Below, one piece after another: positions 8,877 through 16,644 of a stretch of DNA of 60,590 bases; positions within the stretch are counted from its first letter, which is position 1; every line of letters begins with the position of its first letter. Origin of the DNA: a bacterium. Its GTDB lineage: Bacteria > Myxococcota_A > UBA9160 > SZUA-336. The notes beneath the pieces are model-generated. The model saw only the letters and a program-made list of their open reading frames with translations, ran no database searches and was not told where the DNA came from. The stretch lies in NCBI GenBank assembly GCA_024226335.1, contig JAAELY010000269.1, forward strand, positions 1 through 60,590, read 5' to 3'. Position numbers and translations under genes: made by a program.

Positions 8877-8925
8877 AAATGCCGAAGGCCGCGGACGCGC
8901 AAGCGAACCGCGGCCTTCGGCATTT
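8877..8925 (+). terminator. Perfect 18-bp inverted repeat, probable terminator
   Basis: Arms AAATGCCGAAGGCCGCGG (8877-8894) and its exact complement (8908-8925) enclose a 13-base loop. The right arm ends in TTT only, so it is a weak intrinsic terminator by T-tract but a very stable hairpin. It works in either direction on paper. On the plus strand it would end the lipoprotein or small-ORF transcript before the MATE gene. Confidence 0.55.
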
Positions 8926-8990
8926 AACGCCTCGATCGACTCCGCCCAGACCGCGCATTCTGGCAGAGTCGGAATTCTCAGGAGCAGCAC

Positions 8991-10367
8991 GTGTCGACAA
9001 CGGCTCTAGAAAACGCGAACAAGGGCTCGGCCCAGGCGAGTGGTGCCGGAGGCCTGCGCGAGGTCGCCCTGCTCGCCTACCCAGTCATCCTGAACCAGAT
9101 GTCCCTGACCGCGATGGGAGTCGTCGACACCGCGATGGTCGGGCGTCTCGGCGCAACCGAACTAGCCGCAGTAGGCCTGGGCGGACTCTGGCTGTGGACG
9201 ACTCTGAGTTTTTTCCTGGGCACCTCGAGTGCGGTTCAGACCTTCGTCTCACAGGCAGACGGTGCCGGGGATCGCGATGCCCCCGGCTTCTGGAGCTGGC
9301 AGGCGTTGTACAGCCTCGTGCCACTGACGCTTCTCGCGATCTCGATCTTCTACGCGATCGCACCATGGCTGATGGCTCAACTCGGACCTTCGATCGGGAT
9401 GCAGGAGATCGCGGTCTCCTATATGCGACCGCGAATGTTCGGAGCTGGAGCCGTCACGGCGACCATGATCATGGCATCGTTCTTCCGAGGCCTGGGCGAC
9501 ACACGCACGCCGCTGTTCGCGACCCTGATCGCCAACGGGTGTAATGCAGTTCTCGACTACGGATTGATCTTCGGAGAGCTCGGCCTGCCCGAATGGGGCG
9601 CCGCCGGTGCGGGCGCAGCCACGGGAATCGCCGAATGGATCGGCTTCGCCTACCTGCTGATCGCTTTTCGCGGAAAGAACCTGTGCCAACGCCATCCGAC
9701 TCATGCCGTCGGGCTGTCGGTCCCTCATGTCCGTCGCCTGCTGCGAACGGGTCTGCCGATCGGCGGCCAGTGGGTCATGGGCATGCTGGCCTTCTCGGTC
9801 TTCTCGACGGTGATCGCACGCATGGGGGATGTGCAGATGGCGGCCAGCCAGGCCTTCATCGTTCTCTTGTCGCTTTCGTTCATGCAGGCCATCGGCATCT
9901 CATCGGCCGCATCGACGCTCGTCGGTCGCTACATCGGCGCCAAGGACTTCGAGGCGGCGCGGCGAAGCTTCCGCTCGGCGCAAAAACTGGCCGTACTGCT
10001 AGGAGGAATCCTCGCGGTCCTTTTCGTGTGCGCACCCGAGTTGCTCCTGCGGATCTTCATCAGCGACACCGAGGTCTTGATGCTGGGCGTGCCTCTGGTC
10101 TTGCTGGGCGCGACTTTTCAGTTCTTCGATTGTTTCGGCATCGTCGCGAGTGGATCGCTGCGCGGAGCCGGTGACACGAGTTGGCCGTTCTGGATGCAAG
10201 CCGCCCTGGAGTGGGGCCTGTTCCTGCCGATCGCCTGGTTGTTCGGTATCTGGCTCGATGGGGGCCTGTTCGGCGCATGGCTGGGCGGGACGATCTACGT
10301 GATCATCCTCGCCGGCGTGCTCGTCGCGCGTTTCCTTTCCGGTGCCTGGGAGACCATCGAGATCTGA
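8991..10367 (+). CDS. MATE family efflux transporter
   Basis: A 458-residue multidrug and toxin extrusion protein, an inner-membrane antiporter that expels cationic or hydrophobic compounds using an ion gradient. It shows about twelve hydrophobic segments in two homologous halves: MGVVDTAMVGRLGATELAAVGLG in the first half and GDVQMAASQAFIVLLSLSFM in the second, with the family signature FFRGLGDTRTPL / GSLRGAGDTSWPF repeated in each half. The GTG start is supported by AGGAG 7 bases upstream. Substrate unknown. It stands alone and is convergent with the hotdog gene. Confidence 0.93.
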   Translation: MSTTALENANKGSAQASGAGGLREVALLAYPVILNQMSLTAMGVVDTAMVGRLGATELAAVGLGGLWLWTTLSFFLGTSSAVQTFVSQADGAGDRDAPGFWSWQALYSLVPLTLLAISIFYAIAPWLMAQLGPSIGMQEIAVSYMRPRMFGAGAVTATMIMASFFRGLGDTRTPLFATLIANGCNAVLDYGLIFGELGLPEWGAAGAGAATGIAEWIGFAYLLIAFRGKNLCQRHPTHAVGLSVPHVRRLLRTGLPIGGQWVMGMLAFSVFSTVIARMGDVQMAASQAFIVLLSLSFMQAIGISSAASTLVGRYIGAKDFEAARRSFRSAQKLAVLLGGILAVLFVCAPELLLRIFISDTEVLMLGVPLVLLGATFQFFDCFGIVASGSLRGAGDTSWPFWMQAALEWGLFLPIAWLFGIWLDGGLFGAWLGGTIYVIILAGVLVARFLSGAWETIEI

Positions 10368-10398
10368 CTCAGAAGTCCCGGCGGGTTGCGGAGTTCCG

Positions 10399-11136
10399 CT
10401 ATGAGTTGGCCGCTGGAACCGCCTGACGGCCGGCGATCGAAATCCAGGTCGCGCGCGCCCGCGCGATGCACTCGCCGGTCGCGCGATGCAGCGCACAACC
10501 GGCAAAACCGCGGCGGCCTTCGAAAGCAATCTTCCAGGCCGAAACCACCAGTCGCTCGCCGATGCTCGCCTGCCCGCTCACTTCCACCGCCAGGCGGCCC
10601 AGCACCAGTGGTTCCAGAACCTTCGACGCCTCGTCCTCGAGCAGCGGGAATGCGCTGGTGCAATCGAGTGCAGCCCATAGAAACGCTTTGTCGACGAAAC
10701 CGTCGTCGCCGCCCAGAGACGTGTCCGGAATCCAGGGTGCCGCGGCGATCGAATCGACCATGCCCGGGTACACGCACAGGCCATCCCCCGGATGACGCCT
10801 GGGGCCGCAGACGAAACACTCGGGAAACGGATGGGTCTGAAAAGCGCGGCAACTTCCCTGTACGGCGAGCGCAGCTTCGAAATCGGGGGTCGGGGGAACC
10901 TCCAGTTCGAGTTCGCAGGGACAGACCGTCGCAAGATCGCGACCTCCGTCGCGCAACGCGAATCCCCCATCCTCGATTGCGCCAATTTCGAGCGCCCTGC
11001 CCAATGGAACCGGTGCCCGCAGTGTGACCTCCGCCGTTCCCCCGACATAACGCGCAAGTCGACCGGCCACATAACCACCGTTGCCTGTTTCGGGTGGCCC
11101 GCAGAAGCGAGGATCGATACTCAGGCGGTGGCTCAA
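10399..11136 (-). CDS. Hotdog-fold thioesterase-like protein, TTG start
   Basis: About 245 residues when started at the TTG at 11136. It resembles a conserved double-hotdog, thioesterase-like family: GPPETGNGGYVAGRLARY near the start, HPFPECFVCGPRR in the middle and VWAALDCTSAF-like residues (FLWAALDCTSAFPLL) later. The predicted role is acyl-CoA or acyl-ACP hydrolysis, from fold only. The open frame extends to 11244, but that extension is Arg-rich and overlaps the HAD gene by over 100 bases. The TTG overlaps the HAD stop as TTGA, which gives the standard short overlap of this genome. Translation is probably coupled to the HAD gene. Confidence 0.7.
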   Translation of the reverse strand: MSHRLSIDPRFCGPPETGNGGYVAGRLARYVGGTAEVTLRAPVPLGRALEIGAIEDGGFALRDGGRDLATVCPCELELEVPPTPDFEAALAVQGSCRAFQTHPFPECFVCGPRRHPGDGLCVYPGMVDSIAAAPWIPDTSLGGDDGFVDKAFLWAALDCTSAFPLLEDEASKVLEPLVLGRLAVEVSGQASIGERLVVSAWKIAFEGRRGFAGCALHRATGECIARARATWISIAGRQAVPAANS

Positions 11137-11789
11137 GCCCGAGCCACCGACCAGTTTTCGAGCGCACCGGGCAGAGCGGCGAGGTCGCGAAGACACAGAT
11201 CGGCACGCGCGGCCTCGGGGCGTCGAACGTGCGCGTACCCCCACGGTCCCCGCACCAGAAAGACCGACATCAACCCCGCCTCTGCTGCGGGAAGCACGTC
11301 ATTGTCGAGTCGGTCCCCGACGTAGGCGATCTCTCCGGCAGAGAAACCGGCGAACTCCACGATGCGCGCGAAGAATTCAGCCGACGGCTTTTCCACTCCC
11401 CAACTGCCCGAACTGGCAATCCCATCGATCTGCAGGCCCAAGAACGCCTGGCTGTGTTCGGCATGCGCCGGTTGGTTTCCCGCGACACCGATCCAAAAGC
11501 CGCGCTGCTTCAACTCAAGTATGCAATCGACGGCGTCGGGATACAGATCGTCGGCCCTATGCTCGTCGACGTGACCGGCCGCAGCCCGGCGCTTCTTCTC
11601 CAATTCAATATCCACTTCGGGACACAGGATCTCGAACACCCGTCGATGGTGTTCACCGCGATCGGCCGCCTGCCCGAGAACGCTGAAGAAGGTCAGATGG
11701 GAAATCCCGAGCCAGTCCGCCCAGCCCGCCCAGTAGCGGGTCTCGTCCACCAATGTCTCCCCTACGTCGAATACAACCGCTCGCACCAT
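11133..11789 (-). CDS. HAD-superfamily hydrolase
   Basis: A haloacid dehalogenase-like protein of 218 residues. Motif I is VVFDVGETLVDETRY: the nucleophile Asp is present, but the second Asp of the usual DxD is Gly, which weakens a phosphatase assignment. Motif II/III (GVAGNQPAHAE and KPSAEFFARIVE) and motif IV (IAYVGDRLDNDVLPAAEAGL) are intact. I start it at the ATG at 11789, since the longer frame opens with an unrelated TTG-led stretch. It overlaps the hotdog gene by TTGA. Substrate unknown. Confidence 0.85.
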   Translation of the reverse strand: MVRAVVFDVGETLVDETRYWAGWADWLGISHLTFFSVLGQAADRGEHHRRVFEILCPEVDIELEKKRRAAAGHVDEHRADDLYPDAVDCILELKQRGFWIGVAGNQPAHAEHSQAFLGLQIDGIASSGSWGVEKPSAEFFARIVEFAGFSAGEIAYVGDRLDNDVLPAAEAGLMSVFLVRGPWGYAHVRRPEAARADLCLRDLAALPGALENWSVARA

Positions 11790-12016
11790 GGCGCGCAGTC
11801 TCGTGTTCCTGCCCCAAGCTGGCAAGCGCCCGGCCAGGAACTCGACCCAGGACCGCGTTCGCTAGTTCAGAGTGGCCGTTTACGAGGGTGAAAATTCCAG
11901 AAAAAATCAGAAAAATCTCAACTGCCCGATTTCACTGACTGGGCGTTCAGGTGCTTGCTGAACATTCACAACCTCCCCAGAACGGCGCAGACCGAGTTAG
12001 GCGAACAAACGAGGGG

Positions 12017-12103
12017 ATGAGCAGCGACGGCATGCGACGATTCACCACATTGCGCGGGTTCTCGCCTTCACGCGGCAGTTTCACCATATTGCGCCCTGAG
12101 TGA
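12017..12103 (+). CDS. Possible 28-residue ORF with internal repeat
   Basis: The ATG is directly preceded by GAGGGG, with almost no spacing. The peptide contains RRFTTLRG and later GSFTILRP, which are encoded by the imperfect direct repeat and lie 13 codons apart in frame. It is upstream of the two hairpins. This could be a leader peptide, a small protein or chance. Confidence 0.2.
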   Translation: MSSDGMRRFTTLRGFSPSRGSFTILRPE

Positions 12104-12162
12104 CGACCCTGCTAAATTGGTGTCTCTTCCCTTCCAAGAGAAGCAGACATAGGCCAAGAGAA

Positions 12163-12241
12163 CTGCTCTCAGGATTATCCCTTCCGGAGAGCAGGCAAAT
12201 TGACACGGCAGCGTTTCCCGCGCTGTCGTGTCTTGCATTTT
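12163..12241 (+). terminator. Two adjacent hairpins, second one terminator-like
   Basis: Hairpin 1: CTGCTCTC (12163-12170) pairs with GAGAGCAG (12187-12194). Hairpin 2: GACACGGCAGCG (12202-12213) pairs with CGCTGTCGTGTC (12221-12232) with one G-T wobble, followed by TTGCATTTT. The T-rich tail favours plus-strand termination. In addition CCTGCT at 12109 could pair with AGCAGG at 12190, giving an alternative fold. That is suggestive of a structured small RNA. Confidence 0.45.
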
Positions 12242-12316
12242 GGGGCCCTGTCCAATTCCCGCGGTCCGGGCGCCGCACCCCCCGGATTCCCCCAGCGGAG
12301 ACGGCCGTGACCAGCT

Positions 12317-12823
12317 TCAGACGGCAAGCCGCAGGCGGTAGTAGTACTCGACAGAAGCGCTCAGATCCCCCAGTTCGCGCGTCTCGGAACCGCGCGAAAA
12401 GCCTCGCCGCTCGTAGAAATGATGGGCCGTTTCGAAGCGTGTGTCGCTCCACAGGTCGACGAATTCCGCTCCCCGGCGAGTCGCTTCACGCTCGATTAGC
12501 GAGCACAACTCCGAGCCCAGGCCTCTCTTGCGCTGTGCATCGGCGACGTAGAGCTTGCGCAACTCGATGCCGGAGACGGCCTGCGCAGGAAGCCAGCCGA
12601 CACTCCCCACGACGCTGCGCTGCGCGTCTTCTGCGATCCAGAACTCGCCCCCACCTCGTTTGAAGTGCGTGGCGATCTCGAGTAGTTCGGGCGCTTCGTT
12701 TTCGACGTCGAGTACACATCCCGGGTACTCGTCGAAGACCGCACGAATCAAGGAGATGAGGCCGGGACCGTCCTCATCCCGCGCCGCTCGTACGTTCACT
12801 GCATCGGACACAGGAAAGAGCAT
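12317..12823 (-). CDS. GNAT-family N-acetyltransferase
   Basis: A 168-residue acetyltransferase. The acetyl-CoA binding motif A is clear: LRKLYVADAQRKRGLGSEL, followed by a helix and YERRGFSRGSE, the usual motif B. GNAT enzymes of this length acetylate small amines or protein N-termini; the substrate cannot be told. It is transcribed away from the CAP-domain gene's start region, on the same strand and 30 bases downstream of that gene's stop, so it may be its operon partner. Confidence 0.88.
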   Translation of the reverse strand: MLFPVSDAVNVRAARDEDGPGLISLIRAVFDEYPGCVLDVENEAPELLEIATHFKRGGGEFWIAEDAQRSVVGSVGWLPAQAVSGIELRKLYVADAQRKRGLGSELCSLIEREATRRGAEFVDLWSDTRFETAHHFYERRGFSRGSETRELGDLSASVEYYYRLRLAV

Positions 12824-12853
12824 AGCTCGCTGCGCCAGACGACGCGCAGGCCC

Positions 12854-13345
12854 CTATTGGGTCATGAACAGCTGGACGTAAAGAGTGCGACCGTCGACAG
12901 TCTCGACGACGGCCACACCGGTTCGGTTGAATGCGGGATTCAGAAGATTCTCTCGGTGGTCCCGCGAGGCTTGCCATTCCTGCATGACGTCTTTCAGGCG
13001 GTCGCCGCTAGCGCTAGAGGCTGCGAGGTTCTCGGCCAGAAGACTGAATCCGGCAATCCCGGCTTTTTGCACGCGATCCAGAGGGCTCTCGCCTTTTGGG
13101 TTTACGTGGCTGACGAAATGGTTCAACGCCATGTCTTGCGCGTGGGCGCGCGCGACTTTCCCAAGATCCGAATTGCCTTGAAGGGGAATCAGATGGTGCT
13201 CCGTGCGCAACTGATTCACGCGCTTGACCAGTTCCGCTTCGGGTCCGGCGAGTGCGGACAGAGGGCGTGTACTCAGCCAGATGACGGCACCAAAGCCCAG
13301 GGTGAAGCAGAGTGCGGCGCGAAGCGCAGTCGTGAGCGCGCTCAT
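12854..13345 (-). CDS. CAP/SCP-domain secreted protein (YkwD-like)
   Basis: A 163-residue protein with an N-terminal hydrophobic signal or anchor segment (ALRAALCFTLGFGAVIWL) and one CAP domain. Family marks are HAQDMALNHFVSHVNPKGESP, AENLA, and the closing WQASRDHRENLLNPAFNRTGVAV. CAP proteins are exported and of varied or unknown function; some bind lipids or peptidoglycan. The start ATG overlaps the stop of the upstream repeat lipoprotein gene (ATGA at 13342-13345), which predicts coupled translation and a shared role at the cell surface. Confidence 0.88.
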   Translation of the reverse strand: MSALTTALRAALCFTLGFGAVIWLSTRPLSALAGPEAELVKRVNQLRTEHHLIPLQGNSDLGKVARAHAQDMALNHFVSHVNPKGESPLDRVQKAGIAGFSLLAENLAASSASGDRLKDVMQEWQASRDHRENLLNPAFNRTGVAVVETVDGRTLYVQLFMTQ

Positions 13346-14601
13346 GACCGGGGGGCTTCCTTCCCCTTTTCGAATTTCATATCGGAGTTCAGGTTGCGCC
13401 GCACGAGCTTGCCATTCTTGTAGAAAGACTCCACGTCGGCCGAACCGTCAAAATCCAGATCCTCGTGCTTCTCTGCGAGATCTCCGTCGAGATAAGTCGA
13501 TATGACGTCCGGGCGGCCATCTCCGTTGCGGTCCTCTTCTTCGCGAACCAGCTTTCCACCCTCGTAGGTCAGGATGAGGTCCCGGAAGCCGTCGCCATCC
13601 CTGTCGGTCTCGTTGCGCACGAGTTCACCCGCCTCGTAGAAGCTCCAGGCATCGGACTGACCGTCTGCATCGGAGTCGGAGCGGCGCCGGGCCGGCTGCC
13701 CGTCCTTGTAGATGGTCACGGTCTCGAGCGAGCCGTCGCCGTTCAGGTCTTCCTCGCTCCGGGAGATCGAACCGTCCGGACCGTAGAACACGTTGCGATC
13801 GGGTCGACCATCGTAGTCATCGTCGATCACCTCGCGCACGACGCGTCCGTTGCGCCGGTGACTCCACAGATCTGCTTGTCCGTCGCGATTGCGGTCCGCG
13901 GTGTCCGGCGCATTCAGCGGAGCACGGGTCGAAGGGTGTCCCGCAGGCAAGGGGGGCGAAGAGGCTTCACCGCTCCGTCGCCGCTCGAGGGATGCCTGCA
14001 GTGCCGCCAGTTCGGCCTCGATCGAGTTCATTCCCGGCTCGCGGCGCGCGGGATTGCGCTCGCGCGCCCGGTTCACCAGTTCGTCCTTCAGTCGTTCGTT
14101 TTCCCGGACGATTCGCGCTCGTTCGGCATCGTCGGGGGTCGGGGAGTACACCCCACTTTCAGGCGCAGCCTCCGTCCTCGGATTCTCACGGTCCGCCTGA
14201 GATTCATCGGCTTTCTCGTGGATCGTCTTGCCGAAGATCCAGAACGGATAACCGAGTAGCGCACCGGGTGCGGGGAATTGCTTCAACTTGGAATCGCCCT
14301 CGATCGAGCCGCTGCTACCGCTGATCATCGCCGTGTTGCCAGCGGGACTTCCCGAACCCGAGCCACTCGACGAACCAGAACTGGTTCCGGGTTGACCGTT
14401 CGACGAAGCCGAGGTCGAGCCACTGGGCCCACCCGCCACGCCGGGCATCCCCACTCCGCCCTGGCCGGGGTAGATGATTCGCCCACCCATGCCGTTCGCG
14501 ATCTCGGGACGCTGGGAGGTACTGTCGTTCTGGTAGCCCAGGGCACACGCCGCGAGCGAACCCGATAGAACGATGATCGTCAGTTGCTTTAGACAGCGCA
14601 T
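13342..14601 (-). CDS. Lipoprotein with EF-hand/TSP3-like acidic repeats
   Basis: 419 residues. The signal ends in the lipobox LAAC (Cys19 or 20). A Gly/Ser-rich linker follows, then a charged segment, and from about residue 220 onward about seven repeats of the pattern D-x-(D/N)-x-D-G-x-x-D. Examples are DRNRDGQADLWS, DDDYDGRPDRNVFY, DADGQSDAWSFY and DRDGDGFRDLILTY, each followed by a Y-x-x-G-x-L-V hairpin. Spaced acidic loops of this kind bind calcium in thrombospondin type 3 and EF-hand-like proteins; here that is inference. It forms a two-gene unit with the CAP protein. Confidence 0.75.
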   Translation of the reverse strand: MRCLKQLTIIVLSGSLAACALGYQNDSTSQRPEIANGMGGRIIYPGQGGVGMPGVAGGPSGSTSASSNGQPGTSSGSSSGSGSGSPAGNTAMISGSSGSIEGDSKLKQFPAPGALLGYPFWIFGKTIHEKADESQADRENPRTEAAPESGVYSPTPDDAERARIVRENERLKDELVNRARERNPARREPGMNSIEAELAALQASLERRRSGEASSPPLPAGHPSTRAPLNAPDTADRNRDGQADLWSHRRNGRVVREVIDDDYDGRPDRNVFYGPDGSISRSEEDLNGDGSLETVTIYKDGQPARRRSDSDADGQSDAWSFYEAGELVRNETDRDGDGFRDLILTYEGGKLVREEEDRNGDGRPDVISTYLDGDLAEKHEDLDFDGSADVESFYKNGKLVRRNLNSDMKFEKGKEAPRS

Positions 14602-14728
14602 CGATATCCTTTCGTCGCTCTCCTACGAAGCCGAACACGAACTCCACACCGAGTGGATGCAAACCTCAAACCACCGGCGCTCGAAAACCGACTTCCGGAC
14701 AGATACGCCCCGGACTGCCGATGAAATG

Positions 14729-14752
14729 CACACCTGCTTCGCAGCGGGTGTG
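14729..14752 (-). terminator. Weak hairpin after the 14809-15693 gene
   Basis: CACACC (14729-14734) pairs with GGTGTG (14747-14752), with further TGC/GCA pairing inside. Read on the minus strand it is followed by GCATTTCAT. It lies 57 bases beyond the stop of the hypothetical gene and could end that transcript. Confidence 0.3.
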
Positions 14753-14808
14753 AAAACCCGTGCGCGGTCTGGATGCTTCGAGGGACTTTGTTTCCGCTCG
14801 CTTGCCGT

Positions 14809-15693
14809 TCAGGGAATCAACAGCGTTTCAACGCTGCGGTCGTTCCACCAGACAGAGATGGGCTGCGACAGGTCGAAGTGAGCGGGAATAACGAAGTACC
14901 CCAGAGCGAGCGCACCCTCGGGAATCAGTCCCGCCTCACCGACCAGGAAGGCCACCTCGTGGCTGTCCAACGGATCGGGGCGGAAGGTCTTTCCAGACTG
15001 CGTCACGAAAAAGTTCGGATGAAACTCGCTCTCGATCGGGGCGCTGGCCGTGAAAGCGAGCACGCGCCGCTCCGCCGACTCCTCGCCGAGTGCGCCGAGT
15101 ACCAGCGACTCGAACGAATGCGAGTGCGAAATCAGGATCTTGAGGATCTCGTGTCCGCGCACATCCTCGACGGCAATCTGCGCGGGCGCAGTCTCCTGGC
15201 GCAAGCTCACCAGACGCACCAGGTCGCGCATCTCGTTTTCGCTGAGAGCGACCATCGAAGACCCGACGCCCGGCGTCGGCTGTTCGGGAGCGAGAGTGGT
15301 GCGCTCGAGGGGAGCGCTGGCTTCGGGCGCGGACCGCAGATTCTTGGTGCGCTCTGCCTTGTCTTGGCTACGCGCCGCATGCGCCGCCCGGATCTTCCTG
15401 GCCGCTTCGAGCAGGTTGTACGGGTTGTTGGGATTGCGAGCTTTTTGATCCACTTCCCAGGTGTACGGGTGCGGCATGTACTCCGGCCGGATCGGCGGAA
15501 TTTCAGTTGCTCTGACGAAGCGCGGATTGGCGCACGGCGCACTCGACCGCTGCTGGACGATGAACATACTGCCGTCGGGGCATACGCCGGAAACGGATTC
15601 GGCCAGCGCAGCAGGTGCTGCGGCGCTGAGAATCAGGCTCGCGAGCGCGAGGCGGGCGACCTGTCCGGGGCGTTGTCGGCAGAGACGGAACAT
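14809..15693 (-). CDS. Exported protein of unknown function
   Basis: 294 residues. An N-terminal signal peptide (hydrophobic LALASLILSAAAPAALA, with cleavage after ALA) is followed by SVSGVCPDGSMFIVQ with two Cys likely to form a disulphide (GVCPDGS...SAPCANP). A Pro- and Glu-rich middle carries ISHSHSFESLVLGALGEESAE, and the C-terminal third is beta-rich. I do not recognise a family. It is a single gene with its own promoter-like box directly upstream. It is probably periplasmic. Confidence 0.7.
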   Translation of the reverse strand: MFRLCRQRPGQVARLALASLILSAAAPAALAESVSGVCPDGSMFIVQQRSSAPCANPRFVRATEIPPIRPEYMPHPYTWEVDQKARNPNNPYNLLEAARKIRAAHAARSQDKAERTKNLRSAPEASAPLERTTLAPEQPTPGVGSSMVALSENEMRDLVRLVSLRQETAPAQIAVEDVRGHEILKILISHSHSFESLVLGALGEESAERRVLAFTASAPIESEFHPNFFVTQSGKTFRPDPLDSHEVAFLVGEAGLIPEGALALGYFVIPAHFDLSQPISVWWNDRSVETLLIP

Positions 15694-15699
15694 ATCGCA

Positions 15700-15705
15700 A
15701 TCATA
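15700..15705 (-). promoter_or_regulatory. -10 box for the 14809-15693 gene
   Basis: TATGAT on the minus strand ends 6 bases before the ATG at 15693. No ribosome binding site lies between, so the transcript may begin at the start codon. I see no clear -35 at 17 bases. Confidence 0.4.
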
Positions 15706-15825
15706 ACACGCCGAGGGGTCGTAAATAGCCGAATTAGTTCAGCTTTTTTCGATTCGCCCATTCCGGAACCCGGCTGCGCAGTTGCCCGGAATGCCTGCGG
15801 ATGGATTGCACTCTGACGTTGGGTT

Positions 15826-16644
15826 TCAGGCTCGCCTGTTTGCGCGTCGCGCGCGCAGGGCCTGCGCACGCATCCGATCGATGGCGGCCTGCTCGCCGGG
15901 GTTCAGCGGTCGCCAGTCTCCGGGCTTCAGCCCGCGCAGGCGCAGGGGACCAAAGCGCACCCGCAACAAGCGCCGGACGGGATGACCGACGGCCTGCATC
16001 ATGTAGCGAATCTGTCGGCGCCGCCCCTGAATCAGGGTCATCTCCAGAATCGTGCGCGCCTCATCCCGTTGTACGATGGATACCTCGCACGGTGCCGTCG
16101 TCTCACCTTCGATTTCGATCCCACTGCCGAGTTTGCGCAACGAGTCCGCCTTGACCATACCGTCGACGGTCACCTTGTAGGTACGAGGCACTTCGAACGA
16201 GGGGTGCAGGAGAGCCTGCGCGGCTTCTCCATCGTTGGTCAGGAGGATCAGCCCCTCGCTCGCCGAATCGAGCCGCCCAACCGGAAACAGCCGCTCCTTG
16301 CCCGGAATGAGGTCCAGCACGGTCTTCTTGGCGTGCGGGTCGCGGGTCGTGGTCACGATACCCCGGGGCTTGTAGAGCAACAGGTAGCGGACCTGGGCGC
16401 GTCGGGGCAGACGCCGGCCATCGACCGTGATGCGATCGCTGGAAGCATCCGCACGGGCTCCGAGTTCCTTGACCACCACGCCGTTCACGCGCACTCGCCC
16501 GTCGATTATGAACTGCTCTGCGGCGCGGCGCGAAGCAATGCCCGCGGCTGCGATCAGCTTCTGCAGACGCTCCCCGGGCGGAGCCTCAGGCGGATGCGTC
16601 CTCTTCTTCCGGCTGCTCTTCGCCGGTCCATTCTGAGGTCGCAT
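15826..16644 (-). CDS. rluB: 23S rRNA pseudouridine synthase, RluB/RsuA family
   Basis: About 272 residues. It converts a uridine of rRNA to pseudouridine. The N-terminal S4 domain reads ERLQKLIAAAGIASRRAAEQFIIDGRVRVNG, and the catalytic Asp is in GRLDSASEGLILLTNDG, followed by RRRQIRYMMQAVGHPVRRLLR. The open frame continues far upstream into scpB, but only as a shadow. The ATG at 16644 is preceded by AGGAG at 10 bases and gives a normal basic N-tail, at the price of a 59-base overlap with scpB. It is last in the xerD-cca-scpA-scpB-rluB operon, a common gene order. Confidence 0.88.
   Translation of the reverse strand: MRPQNGPAKSSRKKRTHPPEAPPGERLQKLIAAAGIASRRAAEQFIIDGRVRVNGVVVKELGARADASSDRITVDGRRLPRRAQVRYLLLYKPRGIVTTTRDPHAKKTVLDLIPGKERLFPVGRLDSASEGLILLTNDGEAAQALLHPSFEVPRTYKVTVDGMVKADSLRKLGSGIEIEGETTAPCEVSIVQRDEARTILEMTLIQGRRRQIRYMMQAVGHPVRRLLRVRFGPLRLRGLKPGDWRPLNPGEQAAIDRMRAQALRARRANRRA

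Larger units (their letters stand above)
8673..8990. other. 318-base gap before MATE gene
   Basis: It holds one plausible small ORF (8737-8856) and a perfect 18-bp inverted repeat (8877-8925). A purine-rich AGGAG at about 8980 serves the downstream GTG start. No other feature is seen. Confidence 0.5.
11790..12316. other. 527-base gene-poor region with hairpins
   Basis: It holds an A-rich patch around 11888-11915, an inverted repeat GTTCAG-N7-CTGAAC at 11945-11963, an imperfect direct repeat (TTCACCACATTGCG at 12041 and TTCACCATATTGCG at 12080), a possible small ORF and two consecutive hairpins ending in a T-rich tail near 12241. Together these could make a small plus-strand transcript. No known RNA family is recognised. 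Confidence 0.5.

Noticed and set aside
10295-11206. 303-residue minus-strand open frame over the hotdog gene
   Set aside because: Same strand, other frame, Arg/Gly-rich, no recognisable motif; the 10399-11136 frame has conserved-looking segments.
11935-11963. LexA-type SOS box near GTTCAGG
   Set aside because: A partial fit to a myxobacterial LexA pattern from memory, but several positions mismatch and no SOS gene follows.
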